Positions 1-6,759 of a stretch of DNA of 7,727 nt are shown here, piece by piece (the first letter of the stretch is position 1; each line of letters begins with the position of its first letter). Source of the DNA: an uncultured Kineosporia sp. (GTDB lineage Bacteria > Actinomycetota > Actinomycetes > Actinomycetales > Kineosporiaceae). Location: NCBI GenBank assembly GCA_937859855.1, contig CALMAR010000004.1, positions 1 to 7,727 of the forward strand, written 5' to 3'. A model generated the notes under the pieces. The model was not told the DNA's origin. It made no database searches and saw only the letters and a list, made by a program, of their open reading frames with translations. The translations under genes and the position numbers were made by a program.

Positions 1-527
1 TGCGTACCGACGAAGATCTTCGTCTCGGGCGAAGCGCAGCGGACCGGCGCGGCGATCCGGACGCCGTGCAGCGCCTGCCCGTCGCCGGCATGCTCGCTGG
101 TGGGCTGCACCGCCCAGCCGGCCCGATGCAGCGCTGCGAAGATCCAGTCGCCGGACCGGTCGCCGGTGAAGATCCGCCCGGTGCGGTTGCCGCCGTGAGC
201 CGCGGGCGCCAGCCCGAGCACCAGCAGCCACGGGTCGTCGTCCCCCCAGCCGGTCACCGGGCGTGCCCAGTAGGGCTGGCCGTGGTAGGCGCGGCGCCCG
301 GTTTCGGCCACCTCCTCGCGCCAGGCGACCAGGCGTGGGCAGGCCCGGCACACCGACGATCGCGCCTCGACGTCTGCGAGCGTCGCGCTGCTGTTCGCCA
401 GGTCTCGCACGCCGGCGGCGCCGCGCGCGACGGGTGTTCCGGCGTCCGCCGGGTCCTCGGGCCAGCCGGTGCCGGGCCGGACCGGGGGGCCGAAGGTCTG
501 GCCGGTGAGTGGATGCGAGTGCTGCAC
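1..527 (-). CDS. udgB: Family-5 uracil-DNA glycosylase (UdgB type), 3' end beyond the window
   Basis: Removes uracil, and in characterised family members also hypoxanthine, from DNA as the first step of base-excision repair. The 175 visible residues read through to the window edge without a stop. Seen: an N-terminal HPLTG segment typical of actinobacterial UdgB, CRACPRL at residues 60-66 giving two Fe-S ligands (C60, C63), [10 protein letters not shown] at 86-95, and the family-5 active-site stretch [14 protein letters not shown] (105-118) followed by [23 protein letters not shown] (C164) fits the third Fe-S cysteine; the fourth would lie outside the window. The GTG at 527-525 is the only early start, because the same frame has the PhzF stop TGA one codon upstream. 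No good Shine-Dalgarno is visible, so translation is probably coupled to the PhzF gene three bases away. Family identity is firm from motif order; the exact start is likely. Confidence 0.9.
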   Translation of the reverse strand, partial: MQHSHPLTGQTFGPPVRPGTGWPEDPADAGTPVARGAAGVRDLANSSATLADVEARSSVCRACPRLVAWREEVAETGRRAYHGQPYWARPVTGWGDDDPWLLVLGLAPAAHGGNRTGRIFTGDRSGDWIFAALHRAGWAVQPTSEHAGDGQALHGVRIAAPVRCASPETKIFVGT

Positions 528-530
528 GTG

Positions 531-1433
531 TCAGATCGTGGCAGTTCCGCTGATGATCGTGACGGCGTGGCCCCCCACCCGGATCCGGTCGCCGACGGTC
601 ACGGTGATCCGACCGTCCCGCCCGCGGTGCCTGCCCTGTCGCGCCCGGTAACTGCCGCGGAAGCCCTCGCAGGCTCTGCGATGTGCGGCGACGGCGACGT
701 TTCCGGAGCCGCAGACCGGGTCCTCGACCAGGGTGTCGGTGACGAAGAACGACCGGACCTCTACGGATCGGCCCCCGTCTGCGCCGTCGGCGTGCATGTC
801 ATTCGTGCATGTGCCCTCAGCCTCGGTGTCGTTCGCCTCGGTGTCGTTCGCCTCGTCCTCGTCCTCGTCCTCGTACGCGTACAGCGTGAGGTCCCAGCCG
901 TTCGTTCTGATCAGGTCGGCGAGCGCGTCGACGTCCGGAGCGAAGGCGCTCAGCTCGGTCGGGGTGACCTTCGCGGTCAGCCAGTGTGGACCGGAGTCGA
1001 TCAGGATCGGCCGTCGCGGCTCGATCCTGATGGCCGCCCCGAGCGCGTCGAGGCCCGGCGGATCCGGCAGTGCATTCGCGACCGGAGCGGTGAACGAGAT
1101 GAGGCCGTCCTGCACGGTGAGCTCGACAAGACCCGCCGCGCACTCCTGCACGATCTCCGCACGCTCGATCACGTTCGCATCGATCAGGGCGCGGCAGGTG
1201 CCGATGGTCGGGTGGCCGGCGAAGGGCAGCTCGTGGACCGGCGTGAAGATCCTCACGCGGTAGTCGGCGGCCCCCGTCGGCGGCAGCACGAAGGTGGTCT
1301 CGGAGAGATTGGTCCAGGCTGCGAATCTCTGCATGGCTTCGGTCTCGAGGCCGGTGGCGTCCAGGACCACGGCGACCGGGTTGCCGAGACCGGGCTCGAC
1401 GGTGAAGACGTCGACCTGGGCGAAAGGGCGCAT
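531..1433 (-). CDS. PhzF-family isomerase/epimerase-like protein
   Basis: A 300-residue PhzF/DapF-fold protein. Relatives include PhzF of phenazine synthesis, but most genomic members have no known substrate, and nothing here indicates phenazine genes. Seen: N-terminal FAQVDVFTVEPGLGNPVAVV, LSETTFVLPP with the catalytic glutamate at residue 45 (the same number as in PhzF), FTPVHELPFAGHPTIG (63-78), and in the second half EDPVCGSGN (237-245), the conserved DPxxGSG loop. Between LYAY (184-187) and VEVRSFF (224-230) there is an acidic insert of about 35 residues rich in Glu, Asp, Asn and Thr, encoded by short tandem repeats; family members normally have a short loop there. An in-frame TGA shortly upstream fixes the ATG at 1433. 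No clear Shine-Dalgarno precedes it. It lies upstream of and is probably co-transcribed with the glycosylase gene. Confidence 0.92.
   Translation of the reverse strand: MRPFAQVDVFTVEPGLGNPVAVVLDATGLETEAMQRFAAWTNLSETTFVLPPTGAADYRVRIFTPVHELPFAGHPTIGTCRALIDANVIERAEIVQECAAGLVELTVQDGLISFTAPVANALPDPPGLDALGAAIRIEPRRPILIDSGPHWLTAKVTPTELSAFAPDVDALADLIRTNGWDLTLYAYEDEDEDEANDTEANDTEAEGTCTNDMHADGADGGRSVEVRSFFVTDTLVEDPVCGSGNVAVAAHRRACEGFRGSYRARQGRHRGRDGRITVTVGDRIRVGGHAVTIISGTATI
821..873. repeat. 15-bp and 6-bp tandem repeats inside the PhzF gene
   Basis: Two exact 15-bp copies (CCTCGGTGTCGTTCG at 821-835 and 836-850) run directly into CCTCG plus three TCCTCG hexamers (851-873). Both periods are multiples of three, so copy-number change keeps the reading frame. 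On the coding (minus) strand they give alternating Asp/Glu followed by two EANDT units, within PhzF residues about 187-205. Confidence 0.9.
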
Positions 1434-1543
1434 GGGCTGGAGCGTCGCATCTCAGGATGTCGGTGTGACATAGCCAATCTCCACTCATTGGTTCGATGGT
1501 CAGTTAGCTTGCGGCAGTTGCATTTTGGCGATCGGAACAGCTC

Positions 1544-1573
1544 TTGTACCGGGGTGCGGAGCGATGCTACTCT
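1544..1573 (+). promoter_or_regulatory. Candidate promoter of the DUF222/HNH gene
   Basis: TTGTAC (1544-1549) could serve as -35 and TACTCT (1568-1573, fitting the actinobacterial TAnnnT -10) follows after 18 bp. The LexA box begins at the last base of this -10, so bound repressor would cover the start of transcription, which makes the assignment coherent. The -35 is a weak match, and the call rests on position and consensus only. Confidence 0.45.
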
Positions 1574-1588
1574 CGAACAGGTGTTCGA
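1573..1588 (+). promoter_or_regulatory. LexA (SOS) box
   Basis: TCGAACA-GG-TGTTCGA: two perfect 7-base arms around a 2-base centre. This matches the Gram-positive/mycobacterial SOS operator GAAC-N4-GTTC with flanking symmetric T and A. It ends 19 bases before the ATG of the HNH gene and overlaps the candidate -10. In Mycobacterium tuberculosis several 13E12-family genes are known to sit behind SOS boxes, so box and gene type agree. The divergent PhzF start is about 140 bp away and is unlikely to be its target. Confidence 0.85.
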
Positions 1589-1598
1589 ATCAATGTCT

Positions 1599-1605
1599 GG
1601 AGGGG
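1599..1605 (+). promoter_or_regulatory. Ribosome binding site deciding the HNH gene start
   Basis: GGAGGGG ends two bases before the ATG at 1608; counted from the core GGAGG (1599-1603) the spacing is four bases, short but acceptable. The alternative in-frame starts, ATG at 1593 and GTG at 1581, have no comparable purine run, and 1581 lies inside the LexA box. This favours 1608. Confidence 0.65.
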
Positions 1606-1607
1606 TC

Positions 1608-3704
1608 ATGGCTCTGCATGGCGCCGGCAGCGGGTCATCTGCTGCAGCCTCGCGGCTGGGGCAGCGCGCGGCCCGCTATCTGGATGCGATGCGCCCTGGC
1701 CCAGATCTGGCCTCCAAGGCTTTCGTGCGCACTGGCCAGGCTCCAGCTCCCGACCCGGCTCCATCTCCCGACCAGGCTCCACCTCCTGAGCCGCCTGCCG
1801 ACCTCGCCCTGCCGGTCCGCCCGCTGTGCGACATCGCTTTCGAGGCAGTGGCCGGCCACTGGGTCGCGCCGAAGCAGCGTGTCGTCGTCGTGGAGTACCG
1901 CGGCCTGCACATCGTTGACGTCGCCTCTACTGCTTCCGGCACTACGCGTCGGCGTCAAAGCGACCATGTGCCGCCCCCTCGTGTCAGCCCCTCCCAACCG
2001 TCGCCGGATCCGCTTCCAGATCAACCTGGTGATGCGCCGGCAGTTGCGGTGGCTGCACCGATCGTCGGCAAGCCGGGCACCGAGACACCTATCTCTGCAT
2101 CGCCTGACGGCGAATCCGTCGCCTCACGTCCCACCGAGTCCGACGCAGCCCTCGATCCGGTGCCGCACGCACGTCCCTTGGACGCCGGGCCCTCCGGCCG
2201 CTTGGCCGCGCTCGTCGAGCAGATGTCCCTGGCTGATGCCTGCGACGGCGAGACCATTGCCGTCATCCGTGCCACGCAACGGCTGATCGGGTGGGCAGCT
2301 GCGAAGCAGTTGCGTGCCGTGGCCGAACTCCATGCCCGACGCACCGGGCCCACCGAGGATCGTCTACGCCACGCTCTGCTGACAGCCGACACGTCGAAGG
2401 TCGGCGCAGCCAGCCGGCAGGCGGACATCACCGATCGGGCCGTTGGTGACGAGATTGCGCTGGAGCTGTCCTGCTCTCGGTGGCTCGCGGAGCGACTTGT
2501 GGACACTGCACTGGCACTGACCGGCGAGTTGCCTGCAACCCTCGACGCTCTGGAGTCGGGCACGCTCGACCCGCGCAAGGCCGAAACCATTGCCCTCGGA
2601 ATCGTCGAAGTGGGGGACCCGGCGGTGCGCTCACGCGTCGAGGCAGACGCGCTGAGCGTGGCCGGCCAGGTGAATGTCCCGACCCTGCGGGAGCGGATCA
2701 AGCAGGCCGTGCTGCGTGCGCAGCCGGTAGAGGCGGCAGAGGCCGCTCGGCGGGCCAGGGCCCAGCGACGGGTGGTTTTCACCCCGGCTGCGGACGACAT
2801 GCTCGAGCTCTGGGCGCTGCTGCCGGCCGACGACGGCATGCGCCTGCGCACCTGCCTGGACCTGACAGCCGACCGGGCAACTCACCCGGGCGACTCGAGG
2901 ACCGCAGATCAGCGGCGACTTGACGCCCTCGTGGACAGCGTGATCGGCAGCCTGGACGTCGGGCCGCGGGCCGCCGCGGATGCGGCCGCAGACCGGACCA
3001 CCGACCAGACCACCGACCAGACCCCCGACCAGACCACCGACCAGACCACCGACCAGACGAACGACCGCGCGACCGACCGGGCGAACGCGGCGGCGGAGAG
3101 TCGACCATCTCGCCGCCGGAGCCCGTCCAGGGCCGGGCCGAAACACCAGGTCACCCTGACCGTGTCGCTGGCCACCGTCCTGGGGGCCGCCGAAGACCCT
3201 GGTCACCTGGATCGGTACGGGCCCGTCGGAGCCGAGTTGGCACGCCGGATGGCCTGGGATGTCGCCAGGCAGGGCACCTGGCGGTGCGCCGTCACCGACG
3301 ACCGGCACGGCACCCTGCTCGGCCTGGGCACCTCCACCCACACGCCGGAATACGCACCGACCGCGGCCTTGGTCAGACACCTGGTGGCTCGCGACCGGTT
3401 CTGTCGTTTCCCGGGCTGCCGAGCGCCGGCGGGCCGTGCCGACACCGACCATTGCGAGCCGCACCCCGGCGGTCCCACCTGCGAGTGCAACACCGAAAGC
3501 CTCTGCGGCCATCACCACAGGGTCAAGCACGAGACTCGGTTCAGCGTCCGCCTCTCCACCCGACCGGATCACCCACCCGGCACCCTGATCTGGACCACGC
3601 CCGGGGGTCGCGAATATCCCGACTTCCCCGCAACCGTCGGTTCGCCGCGATCGGCACCGGCCCGGACGTCGCCACCGGCTGACCCGGGCCCACCTCCGTT
3701 CTGA
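1608..3704 (+). CDS. DUF222/13E12-family HNH endonuclease-domain protein, SOS-box controlled
   Basis: A 698-residue member of the 13E12 repeat family, large HNH-nuclease-like proteins abundant in actinobacteria and of unsettled function. Residues 1-195 are low-complexity and Pro/Ala/Ser/Asp-rich, an extension longer than usual for the family. DUF222 starts near 196 (SGRLAALVEQM, then RLIGWAAAKQLRAVAELHARR, 226-245) and runs to about 450. A (Asp-Gln/Arg-Thr/Ala-Thr/Pro/Asn) repeat at 462-493 forms a linker. The C-terminal part has CRFPGC (599-604) and an HNH motif: D614-H615, N628 and H636-H637 in LCGHHHRVKH, with canonical spacing, so the site looks intact. It ends in a Pro-rich tail. Third-codon positions in the N-terminal third hold more A and T than those of the sulfur operon genes, consistent with mobility or relaxed constraint. 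It is convergent with cysH and divergent from the PhzF gene. Family assignment is firm; cutting activity is inference. Confidence 0.9.
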   Translation: MALHGAGSGSSAAASRLGQRAARYLDAMRPGPDLASKAFVRTGQAPAPDPAPSPDQAPPPEPPADLALPVRPLCDIAFEAVAGHWVAPKQRVVVVEYRGLHIVDVASTASGTTRRRQSDHVPPPRVSPSQPSPDPLPDQPGDAPAVAVAAPIVGKPGTETPISASPDGESVASRPTESDAALDPVPHARPLDAGPSGRLAALVEQMSLADACDGETIAVIRATQRLIGWAAAKQLRAVAELHARRTGPTEDRLRHALLTADTSKVGAASRQADITDRAVGDEIALELSCSRWLAERLVDTALALTGELPATLDALESGTLDPRKAETIALGIVEVGDPAVRSRVEADALSVAGQVNVPTLRERIKQAVLRAQPVEAAEAARRARAQRRVVFTPAADDMLELWALLPADDGMRLRTCLDLTADRATHPGDSRTADQRRLDALVDSVIGSLDVGPRAAADAAADRTTDQTTDQTPDQTTDQTTDQTNDRATDRANAAAESRPSRRRSPSRAGPKHQVTLTVSLATVLGAAEDPGHLDRYGPVGAELARRMAWDVARQGTWRCAVTDDRHGTLLGLGTSTHTPEYAPTAALVRHLVARDRFCRFPGCRAPAGRADTDHCEPHPGGPTCECNTESLCGHHHRVKHETRFSVRLSTRPDHPPGTLIWTTPGGREYPDFPATVGSPRSAPARTSPPADPGPPPF
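1740..1793. repeat. Three 18-bp in-frame repeats in the proline-rich region of the HNH gene
   Basis: Imperfect units GCTCCAGCTCCCGACCCG (1740-1757), GCTCCATCTCCCGACCAG (1758-1775) and GCTCCACCTCCTGAGCCG (1776-1793) encode APAPDP, APSPDQ and APPPEP. The period is a multiple of three, so the frame is preserved. Confidence 0.8.
2991..3086. repeat. Eight 12-bp in-frame repeats in the HNH gene
   Basis: Eight contiguous 12-bp units with consensus GACCAGACCACC. Units at 3003, 3027 and 3039 are identical, the others differ at one to several bases, and divergence grows towards the 3' side (GACCGCGCGACC, GACCGGGCGAAC). They encode a tetrapeptide repeat such as DQTT at residues 462-493, between the DUF222 region and the HNH part. 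This is a likely length-variable hydrophilic linker. Confidence 0.92.
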
Positions 3705-4074
3705 GCGGAGACCGCGGACTGCCCGCCCTGGCCGACGATTTCTCCGATGAGCGGACGTGTCGGCGCGTTACCCCCATCATCGACACGGTGGCGCCTGCAG
3801 TCCGGACGTCGCGGTGAAGGGGACAGCCCTGTGCCGACTCGCCCCGGTCGGGGACCCCCGGTAGCCGATGTCGGCTGTGGCCACGCCGCCGTCGGGACCA
3901 TGCCGATCGCGGCGGCCTGCGCGAACCATGACCGCATCGACTCCCCGACGCTGCTGGTCGCTCGTCGCAGGGCGAGGGCTCGTCGCAGGGCGAGGCTCGT
4001 CGCAGGGGCAGGCTCGTCGTAGGGGCAGGCTCGTCGTAGGGGCAGGCTCGTCGCAAGGGCAGGCGAGGCTCGTC
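3705..4074. other. Convergent intergenic region without a recognisable gene
   Basis: The 370 bases lie between the 3' ends of the HNH gene and cysH. No open frame here has family motifs, a ribosome site or plausible composition. The right third is the 17-bp array. No hairpin followed by a T tract was found for either gene; a short CCCC-GGTC-GGGG inverted repeat (about 3842-3853) is too weak to call a terminator. Confidence 0.7.
3960..4062. repeat. 17-bp tandem array between the HNH gene and cysH
   Basis: Six head-to-tail units close to GCTCGTCGCAGGGGCAG start at 3960 (one extra base), 3978, 3995, 4012, 4029 and 4046. The units at 4012 and 4029 are identical (GCTCGTCGTAGGGGCAG). After a 5-base GCGAG a degenerate seventh copy begins at 4068 and contains the cysH stop codon (4075-4077). 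A 17-bp period cannot be maintained in a reading frame, so the array is non-coding. Read on the cysH strand the unit is C-rich (8 C to 4 G). Its function is unknown. Confidence 0.93.
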
Positions 4075-4806
4075 CTACAGGTGGATGCCGCACTCCGACT
4101 TGGCGCGACCGGCCCAGCGACCGGCTCGCGCGTCCTCGCCCGGCAGCACCGCACGGGTGCAGGGAGCGCAGCCGATCGAGCGATACCCCATCTGCAGCAA
4201 CGGGTTCGCCAACACCTCGGGGTGCGCCGAGGTGTACGCATCGACCTCGGTATCGGTCCAGGCAGCGATCGGGGCGAGCTTCAGCAGGCCCCGCTTGGCG
4301 TCCCAGCGAACCGTCGGGGTGTCGGCACGGTCGGGGGAGTCGTCCCGGCGCAGGCCCGTCGCCCAGGCTGCGTACCCGCGCAGCGCGTTGTCCAGCGGCG
4401 CCACCTTGCGCAGCGCGCAGCAGGCGTCGGCGTCGGTCTCGTACAGCTTCCCCCGCGCGGCCTCGTGCTCGGCCAGTGACTCCTTGGGCCGGATGGTGAG
4501 CATCCGCACCGGGTACGACGCCTCGACGGCGGCCGCCGTGCCGATGGTCTCGGCGAAGTGATAACCGGTGTCGACGAACAGCATGTTCACCCCGGGCACC
4601 GCGCGGGACGCCAGGTGCGCCAGCACGGTGTCCCCCATCGCCGCAGTGACGGCCAGTCCCTTGCCGAAAGCCCTTCCGGCCCAGCCCAAGACGGTGAGCG
4701 GGTCGGCCCCTTCGAGGACTGAGTTCGCCTGTGCGGCGAATGCAACCGGGTCCGTCTCCAGGGCGGCCGCGACGTCCTCCGGTCTGCTGATCAATGGCCC
4801 GATCAT
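4075..4806 (-). CDS. cysH: APS reductase (4Fe-4S, thioredoxin-dependent), CysH
   Basis: Reduces adenosine 5'-phosphosulfate to sulfite in the cytoplasm in assimilatory sulfate reduction. The 243 residues are full length for the bacterial enzyme. Seen: nucleotide-binding start VTAAMGDTVLAHL (53-65), LFVDTGYHFAET (76-87), the cluster ligands CC at 129-130 and CAPC (C213, C216), WATGLRRDDSP (148-158), and the C-terminal ECGIHL with catalytic C239. The CC...CxxC set marks the Fe-S APS-type enzyme rather than the cluster-free PAPS reductase, so APS is the expected substrate. The ATG at 4806 directly abuts the TAG of the preceding zinc-ribbon gene. GGAG inside the end of that gene, 12 bases upstream, may serve as ribosome site, so coupling is likely. 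It is the last gene of the sir operon in this window; no cysDN or cysC follows. Confidence 0.95.
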   Translation of the reverse strand: MIGPLISRPEDVAAALETDPVAFAAQANSVLEGADPLTVLGWAGRAFGKGLAVTAAMGDTVLAHLASRAVPGVNMLFVDTGYHFAETIGTAAAVEASYPVRMLTIRPKESLAEHEAARGKLYETDADACCALRKVAPLDNALRGYAAWATGLRRDDSPDRADTPTVRWDAKRGLLKLAPIAAWTDTEVDAYTSAHPEVLANPLLQMGYRSIGCAPCTRAVLPGEDARAGRWAGRAKSECGIHL

Positions 4807-5037
4807 CTACACACCACTCTCCAGAACAGGCCCCGCGGCTGGGGACCGGTGAATGCCGTGGAAGTCGAGGCTGAAGACGCGCAGGCAGCTGCGACAGTGC
4901 CAGCCTCCCCGCAGCAGACCCGGCACGGCGCCGGACGGCAGCGGGCGCAGGTCTTCCTCGGCGCAGAACGGGCAGTGGTAGGGGACGGCGCGCTGCGGCT
5001 GGGTGCCGGCCGCGGAAGGGGTCACGGCCTCGGTCAC
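4807..5037 (-). CDS. Small zinc-ribbon protein between sir and cysH
   Basis: A 76-residue protein of unknown function. Seen: a probable zinc ribbon with CPFC (C22, C25) and CRSC (C48, C51), the context HCPFCAEEDLRPL and GGWHCRSCLRVFSLDF, a disordered N-terminus and a short tail. The GTG start at 5037-5035 overlaps the sir stop (GTGA), and its own TAG touches the cysH ATG, so all three genes are translationally linked. Similar small CxxC/CxxC proteins are, from memory, commonly found next to sir and cysH in actinobacteria. That position suggests a role in sulfite or APS reduction, perhaps metal or cluster handling or redox, but this is inference. The open frame continues upstream inside sir; those residues are the out-of-frame shadow of sir and are not part of this gene. 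Confidence 0.85.
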   Translation of the reverse strand: MTEAVTPSAAGTQPQRAVPYHCPFCAEEDLRPLPSGAVPGLLRGGWHCRSCLRVFSLDFHGIHRSPAAGPVLESGV

Positions 5038-6752
5038 CGGATCGCCTCGTCGTCCGCGCGCAGCACCCAGGCGGCGAAGGTCTCGCCGTCCGAGCGCTCC
5101 TTCAGCCAGCGCCGCACGATCCGCTCGACGTAGTCCGGCAGTTCGGCGCTGGTCGTCTTCAGCCCGCGCAGCTTGCGGCCGAACCCGGCATGCACGCCGA
5201 GCCCGCCGCCGAGGTGGATCTGGAAGCCCTCGACTGTCGGTCCGTTCGGGTCCGAAGGGTCCGGCACCTGGATGCCCTTGAGCCCGATGTCGGCGATCTG
5301 CGCCCGGGCGCACGAGTTGGGGCAACCGTTGATGTTGATCGACAGCGACGGCCCGTCCAGGGTGAACAGCTCGGGGACGTCGGCCAGCCGCTCCTCGAGC
5401 TCGGCCACCAGAGACGCACCGGTCGACTTGGTGGCGGTGATCGCGAGCTTGCAGAACTCGATCCCGGTGCACGCCATGGTCCCGCGGCGGAAGACGGACG
5501 GCCGCGCGGTGAGCCCCAGGTCGTCCAGGTCGTCCAGCAGGTCCGCGACCCGGCGCGCGGCGACGTCCAGCACGACGAGCTTCTGCTGCGGCGTGAACCG
5601 CAGCCGGTTCGACCCTGCCCGCTCCATCGCGGACGCCAGCCCGCTCAGCACGGCACCGCTGATCCGGCCGACCACCGGGGTGGCGCCGACGTAGAACCTG
5701 CCATTTCGCTGCCGGTGCACCCCGACGTGGTCATGCCGGCCGGCCGGAAGCTCGGGAGCCGGGCCGGAAACCAGAGGCCGCTGCAGGTAGTCGTCCTCGA
5801 GCACGGAGCGGAACTTCTCCGGCCCCCAGTCGGCGACCAGGAACTTCAGCCGGGCCCGGGTCCGCAGCCGCCGGTACCCGTAGTCCCGGAAGATCGATAC
5901 GATGCCGTGCCAGACCTCGGGCACCTCCTCCAGCGGCACCCAGGCACCCAGCCGCTGACCGAGCATCGGGTTCGTCGACAGGCCGCCACCGACCCAGACG
6001 TCGAAACCCGGCCCGTGTTGCGGGTGCTCGACACCGACGAACGCGACGTCGTGGATCTCGTGCGCGACGTCCTGGTGCGGGCTGCCGCTGATCGCCGTCT
6101 TGAACTTGCGGGGGAGGTTGGCCAGCGACTCGTCGCCGACCCACTGCTTGACGATTGCCTTGATCGCCGGCGTGCCGTCGATGATCTCGTCGGCGGCGAT
6201 CCCGGCCACGGGGGAGCCGAGCACCACCCGCGGGGTGTCACCGCAGGCCTCGGTGGTGACCAGCCTGGCCGCCCCGAGCAGCGACCAGATCTCGGGCATG
6301 TCCTCGATCCGGATCCAGTGGTACTGGATGTTCTGCCGGTCGGTGATGTCCGCCGTGCCCCGGGCGAAGCGCTGCGAGATGTCGGCCAGCGCCCGCAGCT
6401 GCGCGACGGTCACCGCACCGCCGTCGATCCGGACCCGGAGCATGAAGTACTCGTCGTCCAGCTCTTCCGGCTCGAGCGTGGCGGTCCGGCCGCCGTCGAT
6501 GCCGGGCTTGCGCTGCGTGTACAGGCCCCACCAGCGCATCCGGCCGCGCAGGTCCTCGCCGGGGATGCTGGAGAACCCTTCGCGCGCATAGGTGGAGACG
6601 ATCCGGTCCCGCACGGCCAGGCCGCCCTCGCGCGACTTCCACTCCTCGTTCGGATTCAGCGGAGCAGTCTCACCCAGTGCCCACTGACCTTCCGGGCGCG
6701 CGGGCCGGGCGGCCCGGGCTGCGCGCGGTGCGGCGGGGGTGTCGGTGCTCAC
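5034..6752 (-). CDS. sir: Ferredoxin-dependent sulfite reductase (siroheme, 4Fe-4S), NirA/Sir type
   Basis: Six-electron reduction of sulfite to sulfide using reduced ferredoxin; cytoplasmic. 572 residues, full length. Seen: EGQWALGETAPLNPNEEWK near the N-terminus, RWWGLYTQRKPGIDGG (73-88), DRQNIQYHWI (138-147), TTEACGDTPR (166-175), and the cluster/siroheme ligands CTGIEFC (C428, C434) and NGCPNSC (C477, C481). Two ferredoxin-like half-domains (about 100-165 and 345-415) alternate with the catalytic halves, as in the sulfite/nitrite reductase family. Y78 and C170 correspond, with a constant offset of nine, to Tyr69 and Cys161 of M. tuberculosis NirA, which form a covalent link beside the siroheme in that sulfite reductase. 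Together with cysH next door this favours sulfite over nitrite. The GTG at 6752 is chosen from a strong ribosome site and homologous N-termini; the open frame upstream would overlap the leader peptide. Confidence 0.95.
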   Translation of the reverse strand: MSTDTPAAPRAARAARPARPEGQWALGETAPLNPNEEWKSREGGLAVRDRIVSTYAREGFSSIPGEDLRGRMRWWGLYTQRKPGIDGGRTATLEPEELDDEYFMLRVRIDGGAVTVAQLRALADISQRFARGTADITDRQNIQYHWIRIEDMPEIWSLLGAARLVTTEACGDTPRVVLGSPVAGIAADEIIDGTPAIKAIVKQWVGDESLANLPRKFKTAISGSPHQDVAHEIHDVAFVGVEHPQHGPGFDVWVGGGLSTNPMLGQRLGAWVPLEEVPEVWHGIVSIFRDYGYRRLRTRARLKFLVADWGPEKFRSVLEDDYLQRPLVSGPAPELPAGRHDHVGVHRQRNGRFYVGATPVVGRISGAVLSGLASAMERAGSNRLRFTPQQKLVVLDVAARRVADLLDDLDDLGLTARPSVFRRGTMACTGIEFCKLAITATKSTGASLVAELEERLADVPELFTLDGPSLSININGCPNSCARAQIADIGLKGIQVPDPSDPNGPTVEGFQIHLGGGLGVHAGFGRKLRGLKTTSAELPDYVERIVRRWLKERSDGETFAAWVLRADDEAIR

Positions 6753-6759
6753 GGCGGAT

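Noticed and set aside
1491..1496. GTTCGA half-site as a second LexA box for the PhzF gene
   Set aside because: No GAAC arm at the required spacing; a lone half-site is expected by chance.
1534..1550. GGAACA-N5-TGTACC imperfect inverted repeat near the -35 of the HNH promoter
   Set aside because: One mismatch per arm and no matching regulator known to me; a chance occurrence cannot be excluded.
66..1607. Plus-strand open frame continuous with the HNH gene, covering the PhzF and UdgB region
   Set aside because: Stop-poor because of high GC. It is antisense to two genes with clear family motifs, and the HNH start is set by the LexA box and GGAGGGG.
3747..4022. Small plus-strand frame after the HNH gene
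   Set aside because: No ribosome site or motif, and its end is made of the 17-bp repeat translated.
3960..4084. CRISPR array or plasmid-type iterons
   Set aside because: Units are contiguous without spacers, so not CRISPR; no replication gene or AT-rich region nearby, so iterons are unsupported.
5038..5472. Upstream continuation of the zinc-ribbon frame
   Set aside because: It lies entirely inside sir in another frame, Arg/Ala-rich without motifs; the GTG overlapping the sir stop is the sensible start.
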